Source: Runella defluvii (GTDB lineage: Bacteria > Bacteroidota > Bacteroidia > Cytophagales > Spirosomataceae). From it: 48,883 nucleotides of DNA. Positions 20,601 through 28,572 of this stretch are shown here, piece by piece. Location of the stretch: contig NZ_JACIBY010000027.1 of assembly GCF_014195535.1 (NCBI RefSeq), forward strand, positions 1 through 48,883. The letters run 5' to 3'. The stretch's first letter is position 1. Each line of letters starts with the position of its first letter. The notes beneath the pieces are model-generated. The model searched no databases, was not told the origin of the DNA, and saw only the letters and a program-made list of their open reading frames with translations. The position numbers were made by a program, and so were the translations under genes.

Positions 20601-23600
20601 AAACTCGTTGAAATACAACCCGTTGCTACGTCTTTCGCTGTTACATTATAATTCCCTGCGTCCAAATTACTGAACGTTGCCGAAGCTTGGTACGTACCGC
20701 CAAGACTGTATTCGATACCCGTCCCAACGGGGGCTGTCACCACAATTGTTCCTTTTGGCGTGGTACACGTCGGTTGTACCGTCACCGAAGCCGTTGGTTG
20801 GGCAGGTGCTGATGGCACTGCATTCACCGTCAAAGCCAAACTCGGTGATATACAACCAGTGGTCGTGTTCTTCGCTGTTACATTATAATTCCCCGCGTCC
20901 AAATTACTAAACGTCGCCGAAGCTTGGTACGTACTGCCAAGACTATATTCGATACCCGTCCCAACGGGGGCTGTCACCACAATTGTCCCTTTTGGCGTAG
21001 TACACGTCGGTTGTACCGTCACCGAAGCTGTTGGTTGGGCTGGAGCAGATGGCACTGCATTCACCGTCAACGCTAAACTCGTTGATATACAACCCGTGGC
21101 TACGTCTTTCGCCGTCACGTTGTAATTCCCTGCATCCAAATTACTGAACGTCGCCGAAGCTTGGTACGTACCGCCAAGACTGTATTCGATGCCCGTCCCA
21201 ACGGGGGCCGTCACCACAATTGTCCCTTTTGGCGTGGTACACGTCGGTTGTACCGTCACCGAAGCCGTTGGTTGGGCAGGGGCTGATGGCACTGCATTCA
21301 CCGTCAAAGCTAAACTCGTTGAAATACAACCCGTTGCTACGTCTTTCGCTGTCACATTGTAATTCCCCGCATCCAAATTACTGAACGTCGCCGAAGTTTG
21401 GTACGTACCGCCAAGGCTGTATTCGATACCCGTCCCAACGGGGGCTGCCACCACAATTGTTCCTTTTGGCGTGGTGCACGTCGGTTGAATAGTCACCGAA
21501 GCTGTTGGCTGAGCAGGAGCTGATGGCACCGCATTCACCGTCAAAGCCAAACTCGGTGAAATACAACCAGTGGCTACGTCTTTCGCTGTCACATTATAAT
21601 TCCCTGCGTCCAAATTACTGAACGTCGCCGAAGTTTGATACGTACCGCCAAGACTGTATTCGATGCCCGTTCCAACGGGGGCCGTCACCACAATTGTCCC
21701 TTTTGGCGTGGTACACGTCGGTTGCACCGTCACCGAAGCCGTTGGTTGAGCTGGGGCAGATGGAACCGCATTTACCGTCAAAGCCAAACTCGGTGATATA
21801 CAACCCGTGGCTACGTCTTTCGCTGTTACATTATAATTCCCTGCGTCCAAATTACTAAACGTCGCCGAAGTTTGGTACGTACCGCCAAGACTGTATTCGA
21901 TGCCCGTCCCAACGGGGGCCGTCACCACAATCGTCCCTTTTGGCGTGGTACACGTTGGTTGTACAGTCACCGAAGCTGTTGGCGTCGCAGGGGCAGATGG
22001 CACCGCATTCACCGTCAAAGCCAAACTCGTTGATATACAACCCGTGGCCACGTCTTTCGCCGTCACGTTGTAATTCCCTGCATCCAAATTACTGAACGTT
22101 GCCGAAGCTTGGTACGTACCGCCAAGACTGTATTGAATATCGGTGCCTGTAGGGGCCGTCACCACAATCGTTCCTTTTGGCGTAGTACACGTCGGTTGTA
22201 CCGTCACCGAAGCCGTTGGTTGGGCAGGGGCAGAGGGCACTGCATTCACCGTCAAAGCCAAACTCGGCGATATACAACCCGTGGCCACGTCCTTCGCTGT
22301 CACATTGTAGTTCCCCGCGTCCAAATTACTGAACGTCGCCGAAGCTTGGTACGTACCGCCAAGGCTGTATTCGATGCCCGTCCCCACGGGGGCTGTCACC
22401 ACAATTGTTCCTTTTGGCGTAGTACACGTCGGTTGTACCGTCACCGAAGCCGTTGGCGTTGTCGGGTTTTGATTGAAAGTAATAGTTACATCATCAGTAG
22501 AAGTACAACTTCCATTCGTAATCGTCCAACGCAATGTGTAAGTGCTTCCTGCCGTCCCGCTAAACGTTGACGTCGGGCTCGAAACAGTACCAAAGGTCCC
22601 TCCTGTACCGCTTACCACACTCCATGAACCCGTACCTACTGTCGGCGTATTGCCCGACAAAGTAACCTGCGTCACACCGCAAGTAGTCGCTCCCGTTTGG
22701 TCGGGGCCAGCGTTAGAGGTTGTCGGGTTTTGATTGAAAGTAATAATCACATCATCAGTAGAAGTACAACTTCCATTCGTAATCGTCCAGCGCAATGTGT
22801 AAGTGCTTCCTGCCGTCCCGCTAAACGTTGATGTCGGGCTCGAAACAGTACCAAAGGTTCCTCCTGTACCGCTTACCACACTCCATGAACCCGTACCTAC
22901 TGTCGGTGAATTGCCCGACAAAGTCACCTGCGTTATACCGCAAGTAGTCGCTCCCGTTTGGTCGGGGCCAGCGTTAGAGGTTGTCGGGTTTTGGTTGAAA
23001 GTAATAATCACATCATCAGTAGAAGTACAACTTCCATTCGTAATCGTCCAACGCAATGTGTAAGTGCTTCCTGCAGTCCCGCTAAACGTTGACGTCGGGC
23101 TATTCGCATTACCAAATGTCCCGCCTGTACCACTTACCACACTCCAAGAACCCGTACCTACCGTCGGCGTATTTCCCGACAAAGTAACCTGCGTCACACC
23201 GCAAGTAGTCGCTCCCGTTTGGTTGGGGCCAGCGTTAGAGGTTGTCGGGTTTTGGTTGAAAGTAATAGTTACATCATCGGTAGAAGTACAACTTCCATTC
23301 GTAATCGTCCAACGCAATGTGTAAGTGCTTCCTGCCGTCCCACTAAACGTTGACGTCGGGCTATTCGCATTACCAAATGTCCCGCCTGTACCACTTACCA
23401 CACTCCATGAACCCGTACCTACTGTCGGCGTATTGCCCGACAAAGTAACCTGCGTTATACCGCAAGTAGTCGCTCCCGTTTGGTCGGGGCCAGCGTTAGA
23501 GGTTGTCGGGTTTTGGTTGAAAGTAATAATCACATCATCAGTAGAAGTACAACTTCCATTCGTAATCGTCCAACGCAATGTGTAAGTGCTTCCTGCAGTC

Positions 23601-26260
23601 CCGCTAAACGTTGACGTCGGGCTATTCGCATTACCAAATGTCCCGCCTGTACCACTTACCACACTCCAAGAACCCGTACCTACCGTCGGCGTATTTCCCG
23701 ACAAAGTAACCTGCGTCACACCACAAGTAGTCGCTCCCGTTTGGTTGGGACCAGCGTTAGAGGTTGTCGGGTTTTGGTTGAAAGTAATAATCACATCATC
23801 AGTAGAAGTACAACTTCCATTCGTAATCGTCCAACGCAATGTGTAAGTGCCTCCTGCCGTCCCGCTAAACGTTGACGTCGGGCTCGAAACAGTACCAAAT
23901 GTTCCTCCTGTACCGCTTACCACACTCCAGGAACCCGTACCTACCGTCGGCGTATTGCCCGACAAAGTAACCTGCGTTAGACCACAAGTAGTCGCTCCCG
24001 TTTGGTTGGGGCCAGCGTTAGAGGTTGTCGGGTTTTGGTTGAAAGTAATAGTTACATCATCGGTAGAAGTACAACTTCCATTCGTAATCGTCCAGCGCAA
24101 TGTGTAAGTACTTCCTGCCGTTCCGCTAAATGTTGATGTCGGGCTATTCGCATTACCAAAGGTCCCGCCTGTACCACTTACCACACTCCAGGAACCCGTA
24201 CCTACTGTCGGTGAATTGCCCGACAAAGTAACCTGCGTTAGACCACAAGTAGTCGCTCCCGTTTGGTTGGGGCCAGCGTTAGAGGTTGTCGGGTTTTGGT
24301 TGAAAGTAATAGTTACATCATCGGTAGAAGTACAACTTCCATTCGTAATCGTCCAACGCAATGTGTAAGTGCTTCCTGCCGTCCCACTAAACGTTGATGT
24401 CGGGCTATTCGCATTACCAAAGGTCCCGCCTGTACCACTTACCACACTCCAGGAACCCGTACCTACCGTCGGCGTATTGCCCGACAAAGTAACCTGCGTT
24501 AGACCACAAGTAGTCGCTCCCGTTTGGTTGGGTCCAGCGTTAGAGGTTGTTGGATTTTGGTTGAAAGTAATAGTTACATCATCAGTAGAAGTACAACTTC
24601 CATTCGTAATCGTCCAGCGCAATGTGTAAGTACTTCCTGCCGTCCCACTAAACGTTGATGTCGGGCTATTCGCATTACCAAAGGTCCCGCCTGTACCGCT
24701 TACCACACTCCATGAACCCGTACCTACCGTCGGCGTATTGCCCGACAAAGTCACCTGCGTCACACCGCAAGTAGTCGCTCCCGTTTGGTTGGGGCCAGCG
24801 TTAGAGGTTGTCGGTGTTATATTAGTCACCGTAGCGCTGTGAGTGCCCGTGCAGCCTGCGTTATCTGTAACGGTAACATTATAGGTACCAGCCGCTAGAT
24901 TCGTACGTGGATCAGTACCGCTGCCCGAACCGCTCCAGCTATAGGTATAAGGAGCTGTTCCGTTACTTACTGTTAAATCAATACTACCATTGTTGCCATT
25001 ACACGCGTTAGTGACTGAGGAGGTAATACTGATGGATGAAGGCGAGGATTGATATTCAAATGCACCTATGTCCACTGTACCAAATCGGCTATTGCCTCTC
25101 TGATCTGTAGAAGGAGCTCCCGTACTGGCACCAGCATTGATGGCTGGACTACAGCCGCTTAGTGCATGGGTTTGAGTAAAGCCTCCGTTGCTCGCTAATG
25201 GCAATAATTTGGGGTCAACACCAATTTGGTTGCCGTTAACACCGTTGACTAGGCCACTAGCACCCGCGTTTCCTAGAATATTATTCGTACTACCAGACAG
25301 AAAAACGGCATTTGTAAAATACAAATCCGCAGCGTTATTATCTGCCAGAATCGTATTTTTCATCGTACACTTATTCGTGTAATTTTCAAAGCCACTACTA
25401 TTGTTGGTAATCGTTGTATTAGTAATCGTGATGGTACATTCATTGCTAGGGGTAATAATTCCACCCCGACTATTACCGCTAATAGTACAGTTAGTAATGA
25501 TAACAGTCATTGCCCCACCAGCACCACCACGCAAATCCACCGCTGCTCCGCCCTGATTACCTGTATTGTTTGATACAGTACATCCAGTCATGGTCAAATT
25601 ACCAGGTGGATAAAACAATATAGCATGGCCAACTGTGTTTGTAGTTGTGTTGTCGCTGATGTTACAGTTGGTTAGCGTAGTTGGCCCACTTAGTACCATC
25701 GCAGCACCACCACCAGAAGAATTATTGCCAGTAATATTGCAGTTGGTCATGTTCAAGGTCACAGCTCCAGTAGCCTCAATAGCACCGCCACCGTTTTCAT
25801 CTGTAGAGTTACCATTGGTGAGGTTGATTCGATTAAATGTTACTGTTCCTGTTGTAATTTTAAATAGACGAAAGTAACCTACGGAGCGGTTAATCGTTAC
25901 GCCCGAAGTTCCTCCATCAATGGTAAGGTTTTTACCGAAAGCAATTTCACCGCTAAATAAGTTTACCGTGGTGACACTAGAATTAAAAACAATGATATCG
26001 CCGCTGATTGCACTAGCCACTGCGTTACGGAATGACCCACTACCGCTGTCATTCCCATTTGTAACGGTAATGGTAGCAGCAAATGAAGAGATAACCCCTC
26101 CGCAAAAAAGAAGTACTAATAAGATTTGTCGCCAAATGGATTCCAGGCGCAATTGACCATTAATAAGCGAACCGAAAATAAAAGTTTGCCTACTGGCTGT
26201 TGTCGGAACACAAAAGTCCTTAAATAAAAAGGATGCCAAGTGAATAAATAGCTTTTGCAT
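15689..26260 (-). CDS. Giant T9SS-secreted surface protein 3 (beta-helix, SprB-like unit, 9 + 18 tandem repeats, constant tail)
   Basis: With the start at 26260 (MQKLFIHLASFLFKDF) the protein has 3523 residues and is the largest in the window. That start is preferred because the leader word TTTAACG lies just upstream, as in the genes starting at 15391 and 43668; an in-frame ATG at 26362 is the alternative. The hydrophobic export core (RQILLVLLFCGGVISSFAA) is at about residue 42-60. Residues about 62-405 are a beta-helix (GNDSGSGSFRNAV to GTVDIGAFEYQ). A SprB-like unit follows at about 410-477 (NGSIDLTVSNGTAPYTYSW). Then come nine 87-residue repeats (about 483-1265) and eighteen 79-residue repeats (about 1271-2692), nearly identical within each set, two more Ig-like modules, and the shared tail. 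SprB repeats are known from the gliding adhesin of Flavobacterium; a long surface fibre with adhesive function is inferred. Confidence 0.87.
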   Translation of the reverse strand: MQKLFIHLASFLFKDFCVPTTASRQTFIFGSLINGQLRLESIWRQILLVLLFCGGVISSFAATITVTNGNDSGSGSFRNAVASAISGDIIVFNSSVTTVNLFSGEIAFGKNLTIDGGTSGVTINRSVGYFRLFKITTGTVTFNRINLTNGNSTDENGGGAIEATGAVTLNMTNCNITGNNSSGGGAAMVLSGPTTLTNCNISDNTTTNTVGHAILFYPPGNLTMTGCTVSNNTGNQGGAAVDLRGGAGGAMTVIITNCTISGNSRGGIITPSNECTITITNTTITNNSSGFENYTNKCTMKNTILADNNAADLYFTNAVFLSGSTNNILGNAGASGLVNGVNGNQIGVDPKLLPLASNGGFTQTHALSGCSPAINAGASTGAPSTDQRGNSRFGTVDIGAFEYQSSPSSISITSSVTNACNGNNGSIDLTVSNGTAPYTYSWSGSGSGTDPRTNLAAGTYNVTVTDNAGCTGTHSATVTNITPTTSNAGPNQTGATTCGVTQVTLSGNTPTVGTGSWSVVSGTGGTFGNANSPTSTFSGTAGSTYTLRWTITNGSCTSTDDVTITFNQNPTTSNAGPNQTGATTCGLTQVTLSGNTPTVGTGSWSVVSGTGGTFGNANSPTSTFSGTAGSTYTLRWTITNGSCTSTDDVTITFNQNPTTSNAGPNQTGATTCGLTQVTLSGNSPTVGTGSWSVVSGTGGTFGNANSPTSTFSGTAGSTYTLRWTITNGSCTSTDDVTITFNQNPTTSNAGPNQTGATTCGLTQVTLSGNTPTVGTGSWSVVSGTGGTFGTVSSPTSTFSGTAGGTYTLRWTITNGSCTSTDDVIITFNQNPTTSNAGPNQTGATTCGVTQVTLSGNTPTVGTGSWSVVSGTGGTFGNANSPTSTFSGTAGSTYTLRWTITNGSCTSTDDVIITFNQNPTTSNAGPDQTGATTCGITQVTLSGNTPTVGTGSWSVVSGTGGTFGNANSPTSTFSGTAGSTYTLRWTITNGSCTSTDDVTITFNQNPTTSNAGPNQTGATTCGVTQVTLSGNTPTVGTGSWSVVSGTGGTFGNANSPTSTFSGTAGSTYTLRWTITNGSCTSTDDVIITFNQNPTTSNAGPDQTGATTCGITQVTLSGNSPTVGTGSWSVVSGTGGTFGTVSSPTSTFSGTAGSTYTLRWTITNGSCTSTDDVIITFNQNPTTSNAGPDQTGATTCGVTQVTLSGNTPTVGTGSWSVVSGTGGTFGTVSSPTSTFSGTAGSTYTLRWTITNGSCTSTDDVTITFNQNPTTPTASVTVQPTCTTPKGTIVVTAPVGTGIEYSLGGTYQASATFSNLDAGNYNVTAKDVATGCISPSLALTVNAVPSAPAQPTASVTVQPTCTTPKGTIVVTAPTGTDIQYSLGGTYQASATFSNLDAGNYNVTAKDVATGCISTSLALTVNAVPSAPATPTASVTVQPTCTTPKGTIVVTAPVGTGIEYSLGGTYQTSATFSNLDAGNYNVTAKDVATGCISPSLALTVNAVPSAPAQPTASVTVQPTCTTPKGTIVVTAPVGTGIEYSLGGTYQTSATFSNLDAGNYNVTAKDVATGCISPSLALTVNAVPSAPAQPTASVTIQPTCTTPKGTIVVAAPVGTGIEYSLGGTYQTSATFSNLDAGNYNVTAKDVATGCISTSLALTVNAVPSAPAQPTASVTVQPTCTTPKGTIVVTAPVGTGIEYSLGGTYQASATFSNLDAGNYNVTAKDVATGCISTSLALTVNAVPSAPAQPTASVTVQPTCTTPKGTIVVTAPVGTGIEYSLGSTYQASATFSNLDAGNYNVTAKNTTTGCISPSLALTVNAVPSAPAQPTASVTVQPTCTTPKGTIVVTAPVGTGIEYSLGGTYQASATFSNLDAGNYNVTAKDVATGCISTSLALTVNAVPSAPAQPTASVTVQPTCTTPKGTIVVTAPVGTGIEYSLGSTYQASATFSNLDAGNYNVTAKNTTTGCISPSLALTVNAVPSAPVQPTASVTVQPTCTTPKGTIVVTAPVGTGIEYSLGGAYQTSATFSNLDAGNYNVTAKNTTTGCISPSLALTVNAVPSAPAQPTASVTVQPTCTTPKGTIVVTAPVGTGIEYSLGGTYQTSATFSNLDAGNYNVTAKDVATGCISPSLALTVNVVPSAPAQPTASVTVQPTCTTPKGTIVVTAPVGTGIEYSLGGTYQASATFSNLDAGNYNVTAKNTTTGCISTSLALTVNAVPSAPAQPTASVTVQPTCTTPKGTIVVTAPVGTGIEYSLGGTYQASATFSNLDAGNYNVTAKDVATGCISTSLALTVNAVPSAPAQPTASVTVQPTCTTPKGTIVVTAPVGTGIEYSLGGTYQASATFSNLDAGNYNVTAKDVATGCISTSLALTVNAVPSAPATPTASVTVQPTCTTPKGTIVVTAPVGTGIEYSLGGTYQASATFSNLDAGNYNVTAKNTTTGCISPSLALTVNAVPSAPAQPTASVTVQPTCTTPKGTIVVTAPIGTGIEYSLGGTYQTSATFSNLDAGNYNVTAKNTTTGCISTSLALTVNAVPSAPAQPTASVTVQPTCTTPQGTIVVTAPVGTGIEYSLGGTYQTSATFSNLDAGNYNVTAKNTTTGCISPSLALTVNAVPSAPATPTASVTVQPTCTTPKGTIVVTAPVGTGIEYSLGGTYQTSPTFSNLDAGNYNVTAKNTTTGCISPSLALTVNAVPSVPAQPTVGTLTQPTCALATGSVELSGLPSSGTWTLTRNPGSVTSTGTGGTTTVSGLVSGIYTFTVTNDVGCTSGVSGDVEITVPPSNVSITTAASAPICAGATSFTIPYTATTGSPITYSITGVGITSVSNGTLPSTPIVVNLSVPAAGNSISYSLVVSNAGGCVSPNVTGSVAVQNKPTITLTTLQQTLNEGNNPVLCDTDANPVNGLQFGVSSSCVSGSPIWRVQVGSSAWSDWSTNPPVSQLSNNQLHRYQAACDANCASTYSGVIELTINNRASVPQNVSLLVDGVTVAVGETKEVCSLVNMPLTFNANCATGEVILYSIDGGEYSSGVPVGLVDNQYHNYRVRCRKSDGTPSCVESESGVMRLKLVVIPSAPTVSLSPTSSCNPSASFSGQSTCGSLRTVWYNATTNVALPSLPATVPTETTSYYARCQTENGCVSEKSNVVTFTLTPTQVAPVITASQEIVCTGTTVTISANCPAGSQTFWNTGVTAPSFEVAFNNVTKQTYWAKCLFEGGCQSAESIRKDIYWNAFVVTLINIGQSKSAVKPTNDKSLWSSQFITRDGGPELEQSTQVNPTLFYVENANKMAPRYWTINVEACGLSTDGSLTFDMLATPEMGIIRSFNTHENNAPYFMYANREGWTELYAQNHPAYGFYQDNGAGGNVYDSGLPKGLYKLGIRYWDQKGWGSIYPSTRQPQGNVLAYQEYWFRIQSKDGVGVGAARTADSEDAKSKGQGARGEGQGSDNGKQLTDNGAFATVLPNPVTSILRLKVQESKGQTVQAALTDATGREVLRRQFVPETNTHQEEFGVSELASGVYFLRVQTENKQEVLKVLKVN
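15974..16015 (-). repeat. Heptamer array, 6 units, inside CDS linker
   Basis: Six 7-bp units (42 bp, 14 residues) separate the conserved flanks. The unit order is the same as in the gene ending at 26590. Confidence 0.9.
18185..22450 (-). repeat. Repeat B: 18 copies of a 237-bp coding unit
   Basis: Eighteen copies of a 79-residue unit (ASVTVQPTCTTPKGTIVV ... GNYNVTAK ... LALTVNAVPSAPAQPT) fill exactly 4266 bp without gaps. Each has two cysteines, in QPTC and TGC. Copies differ mainly at QAS/QTS, KDVATG/KNTTTG and ISPS/ISTS and at AQPT/ATPT linkers. The unit resembles a SprB-type module in strand pattern. Confidence 0.92.
22466..24814 (-). repeat. Repeat A: 9 copies of a 261-bp coding unit
   Basis: Nine copies of an 87-residue unit (PTTSNAGPNQTGATTCG ... 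GSWSVVSGTGGTFG ... CTSTDDVTITFNQN) fill exactly 2349 bp. The unit looks like a PKD/Ig-type beta-sandwich with two cysteines. Variants are N/DQTG, GV/GL/GITQ, GNTPT/GNSPT and GNANS/GTVSS. Confidence 0.92.
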
Positions 26261-26305
26261 TAGTAGAAACGTTAAAGTGTGTTCAAAGTGAATCGGCAGT
26301 AGAAA

Positions 26306-26349
26306 AAGGAGGCAGGAACATTTCGTCAAATGCTCCCAGAAGCCTCCTT
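26306..26349 (-). terminator. Terminator-like hairpin in the leader of adhesin 3
   Basis: Arms AAGGAGGC (26306-26313) and GCCTCCTT (26342-26349) enclose further pairs GGA/TCC and CATTT/AAATG around a CGTC loop. On the minus strand TTTCT follows the stem. It lies between the promoter candidate near 26440 and the chosen ATG at 26260, so it may be an attenuator. If translation starts at 26362 the hairpin is inside the coding sequence. Confidence 0.5.
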
Positions 26350-26438
26350 CCCTTTCTACCATGAAAGATTAATTAAGTAGGGTAATTAAAAAGGAAATGT
26401 AGTTTTTTGTGTGTGATTGAGTGTGGTTTTGTGAAGCC

Positions 26439-26446
26439 CAAAATTG
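26439..26446 (-). promoter_or_regulatory. -7-like box of adhesin 3
   Basis: CAATTTTG on the minus strand matches TAnnTTTG at seven of eight positions. The gap to the nearest CTC repeat (26472) is 25 bp, the same as the gap in front of the gene starting at 35871. No -33 element is visible. Confidence 0.35.
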
Positions 26447-26471
26447 AGGGTTTTATAAATGCAGGTGTTAT

Positions 26472-26579
26472 CTCATTTTGGACTTTCTTTTGCTCATTTT
26501 GAACAATAAAAAAATCCCCTCAGCGGGGATTTTAATTTTTATTAACTCAAAATGGACTTTCTTTTCCTCATTTTGAACA
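26472..26579. promoter_or_regulatory. Phased CTC direct repeats upstream of adhesin 3
   Basis: Four words CTCATTTTGGAC, CTCATTTTGAAC, CTCAAAATGGAC and CTCATTTTGAAC start at 26472, 26493, 26546 and 26567, at intervals of 21, 53 and 21 bp (close to 2, 5 and 2 helical turns). Each pair is joined by a TTTCTTTT spacer. The two 34-bp halves are identical at 30 positions and flank a hairpin. Confidence 0.6.
26511..26533 (-). terminator. Intrinsic terminator after adhesin 4
   Basis: Nine-bp arms AAAATCCCC (26511-26519 region) and GGGGATTTT (26525-26533) with a 5-nt TCAGC loop are flanked by A/T runs on both sides, so the hairpin could work in both directions. It lies 57 bp after the stop at 26590. 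Confidence 0.75.
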
Positions 26580-26589
26580 TTTTCATATT

Positions 26590-28572
26590 TTAATTCACTT
26601 TTACCACCTTCAGCGTCGCCTGCTGGTCGGTTGTCGTCACCTTCAAGAAATACATCCCCGTCGGTAACTCACTCACGCCAAACTCTTCTTGGTGGGTGTT
26701 GGTTTCGGGTACAAATTGGCGACGCAAAACTTCCCGACCTGTTGCATCCGTCAACGCAGCTTGCACTGTTTGCCCTTTGCTGTCTTGCACTTTTAAGCGC
26801 AGAATGTTGCTGACGGGATTGGGGAGAACAGTCGCGAAAGCGCCGTTATCCGTTAGCTGTTTTCCGTTATCCGAACCTTGCCCTTCGCCCCTTGCTCCTT
26901 GCCCTTTGCTTTTTGCATCTTCACTATCCGCTGACCTTGCTGCTCCTACCCCTACCCCATCTTTCGACTGGATACGGAACCAGTATTCTTGGTACGCCAA
27001 GACGTTGCCTTGCGGCTTGCGCGTTGAGGGATAAATGCTGCCCCAGCCCTTTTGGTCCCAGTAACGAATGCCTAACTTGTACAAACCTTTGGGTAACCCT
27101 GCATCATATACGTTACCACCCGCACCGTTGTCTTGGTAAAATCCGTACGCGGGATGATTTTGAGCGTACAACTCCGTCCAACCTTCGCGGTTGGCGTACA
27201 TGAAGTACGGTGCGTTGTTCTCGTGCGTGTTGAAGGAACGAATCACGCCCATTTCTGGTGTTGCCAACATGTCGAATGTCAACGAACCGTCAGTGCTTAA
27301 TCCGCAGGCTTCTACGTTGATGGTCCAGTAGCGTGGGGCCATTTTGTTGACGTTTTCTACGTAAAATAACGTCGGATTCACCTGCGTACTTTGTTCTAAT
27401 TCGGGGCCACCGTCGCGGGTAATAAATTGGCTACTCCACAACGACTTATCGTTGGCTGATTTTATCGCCGACTTACTTTCGCCGATGTTGATTAACGTCA
27501 CTACAAACGCATTCCAATAAATATCCTTGCGAACACTTTCCGAACTTTGGCAGCCACCTTCAAAAAGGCATTTTGCCCAGTATGTTTGCTTCGTCACGTT
27601 GTTGAAAGCGACCTCAAAACTTGGCGCAGTAACACCCGTGTTCCAGAACGTCTGACTTCCTGCGGGACAGTTGGCTGATATTCTCACCGTTGTACCCGTA
27701 CAAACAATTTCTTGCGAGGCAGTAATCACGGGAGCAACTTGCGTTGGCGTTAACGTAAACGTTACGACATTACTCTTTTCACTTACACACCCATTTTCCG
27801 TCTGACAACGCGCATAGTACGACGTCGTTTGGCTTGGTACGGTTGAAGGAAGGCTTGGAAGTGCCACGTTCGTGGTCGCATTGTACCAAATCGTGCGCAA
27901 ACTTCCGCAAGTTGATTGGCCACTGAAACTCGCCGATGGGTTACAACTGCTCGTCGGTGACAATGATACCGTCGGCGCTACTGGTATGACCACCAATTTT
28001 AACCGCATCACCCCCGACTCTGACTCCACACACGATGGCGTTCCGTCCGATTTACGGCAACGTACGCGGTAATTGTGATACTGGTTATCCACCAAGCCAA
28101 CGGGTACTCCTGAACTATATTCTCCACCATCAATTGAGTAAAGAATCACTTCACCCATGGCGCAATTCGCATTAAAAGTTAGGGTAGTAGTCACCAAACT
28201 ACACACTTCCTTCGTCTCACCCACGGCAATTGTTACGCCATCCACCAACAACGACACGTTTTGTGGAACGGACGCACGGTAATTTATCGTCAACTCAATC
28301 GGCGACGTATAGGTACTTGGGCAAGTCGCGTCACAAGCCGCTTGGTAGCGGTGGGGTTGGTTATTGGAGGGTTGGGAAACTGGGGCTGTCGCTGACCAGT
28401 TGCTCCATGCGCCACTGCCCACTTGGCTACGCCAAACGGGCGAACCCACCACGCACAAACCCGAAACCGTAAACTGCAAACCGTTAACTGGATTGGCGTC
28501 TGTATCGCAGAAGGTTTGAGAATTACCTTCGTTCAACGTTTGTTGAAGGGTTGTTAGCGTAATCGTTGGTTT
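26590..28572 (-). repeat. Constant tail, copy 4 (660 aa)
   Basis: This copy carries INVEACGLSTDG, NDKSLWSSQ and VLRRQFVPETN like copy 3, but ends VSELPTGMYFLKVTTTDQQ like copies 1 and 6, and has the TVSGLCVVG front variant of copies 1 and 5. Confidence 0.85.

Noticed and set aside
22542..24629. Long regularly repeated 86-codon open frames on the plus strand opposite repeat A, and 62-codon frames opposite or out of frame with repeat B
   Set aside because: They recur with the exact 261-bp or 237-bp period of the coding repeats and have no start context; they are frame shadows of the adhesin gene.
18185..24814. CRISPR-like regular spacing of repeats
   Set aside because: Units are 237 and 261 bp, contiguous and in-frame coding, without short repeats and unique spacers, and no cas gene is present.
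15689..26260. Phage tail fibre or prophage region
   Set aside because: The proteins have Sec signals and T9SS sorting domains, and no phage structural or integrase gene is nearby.
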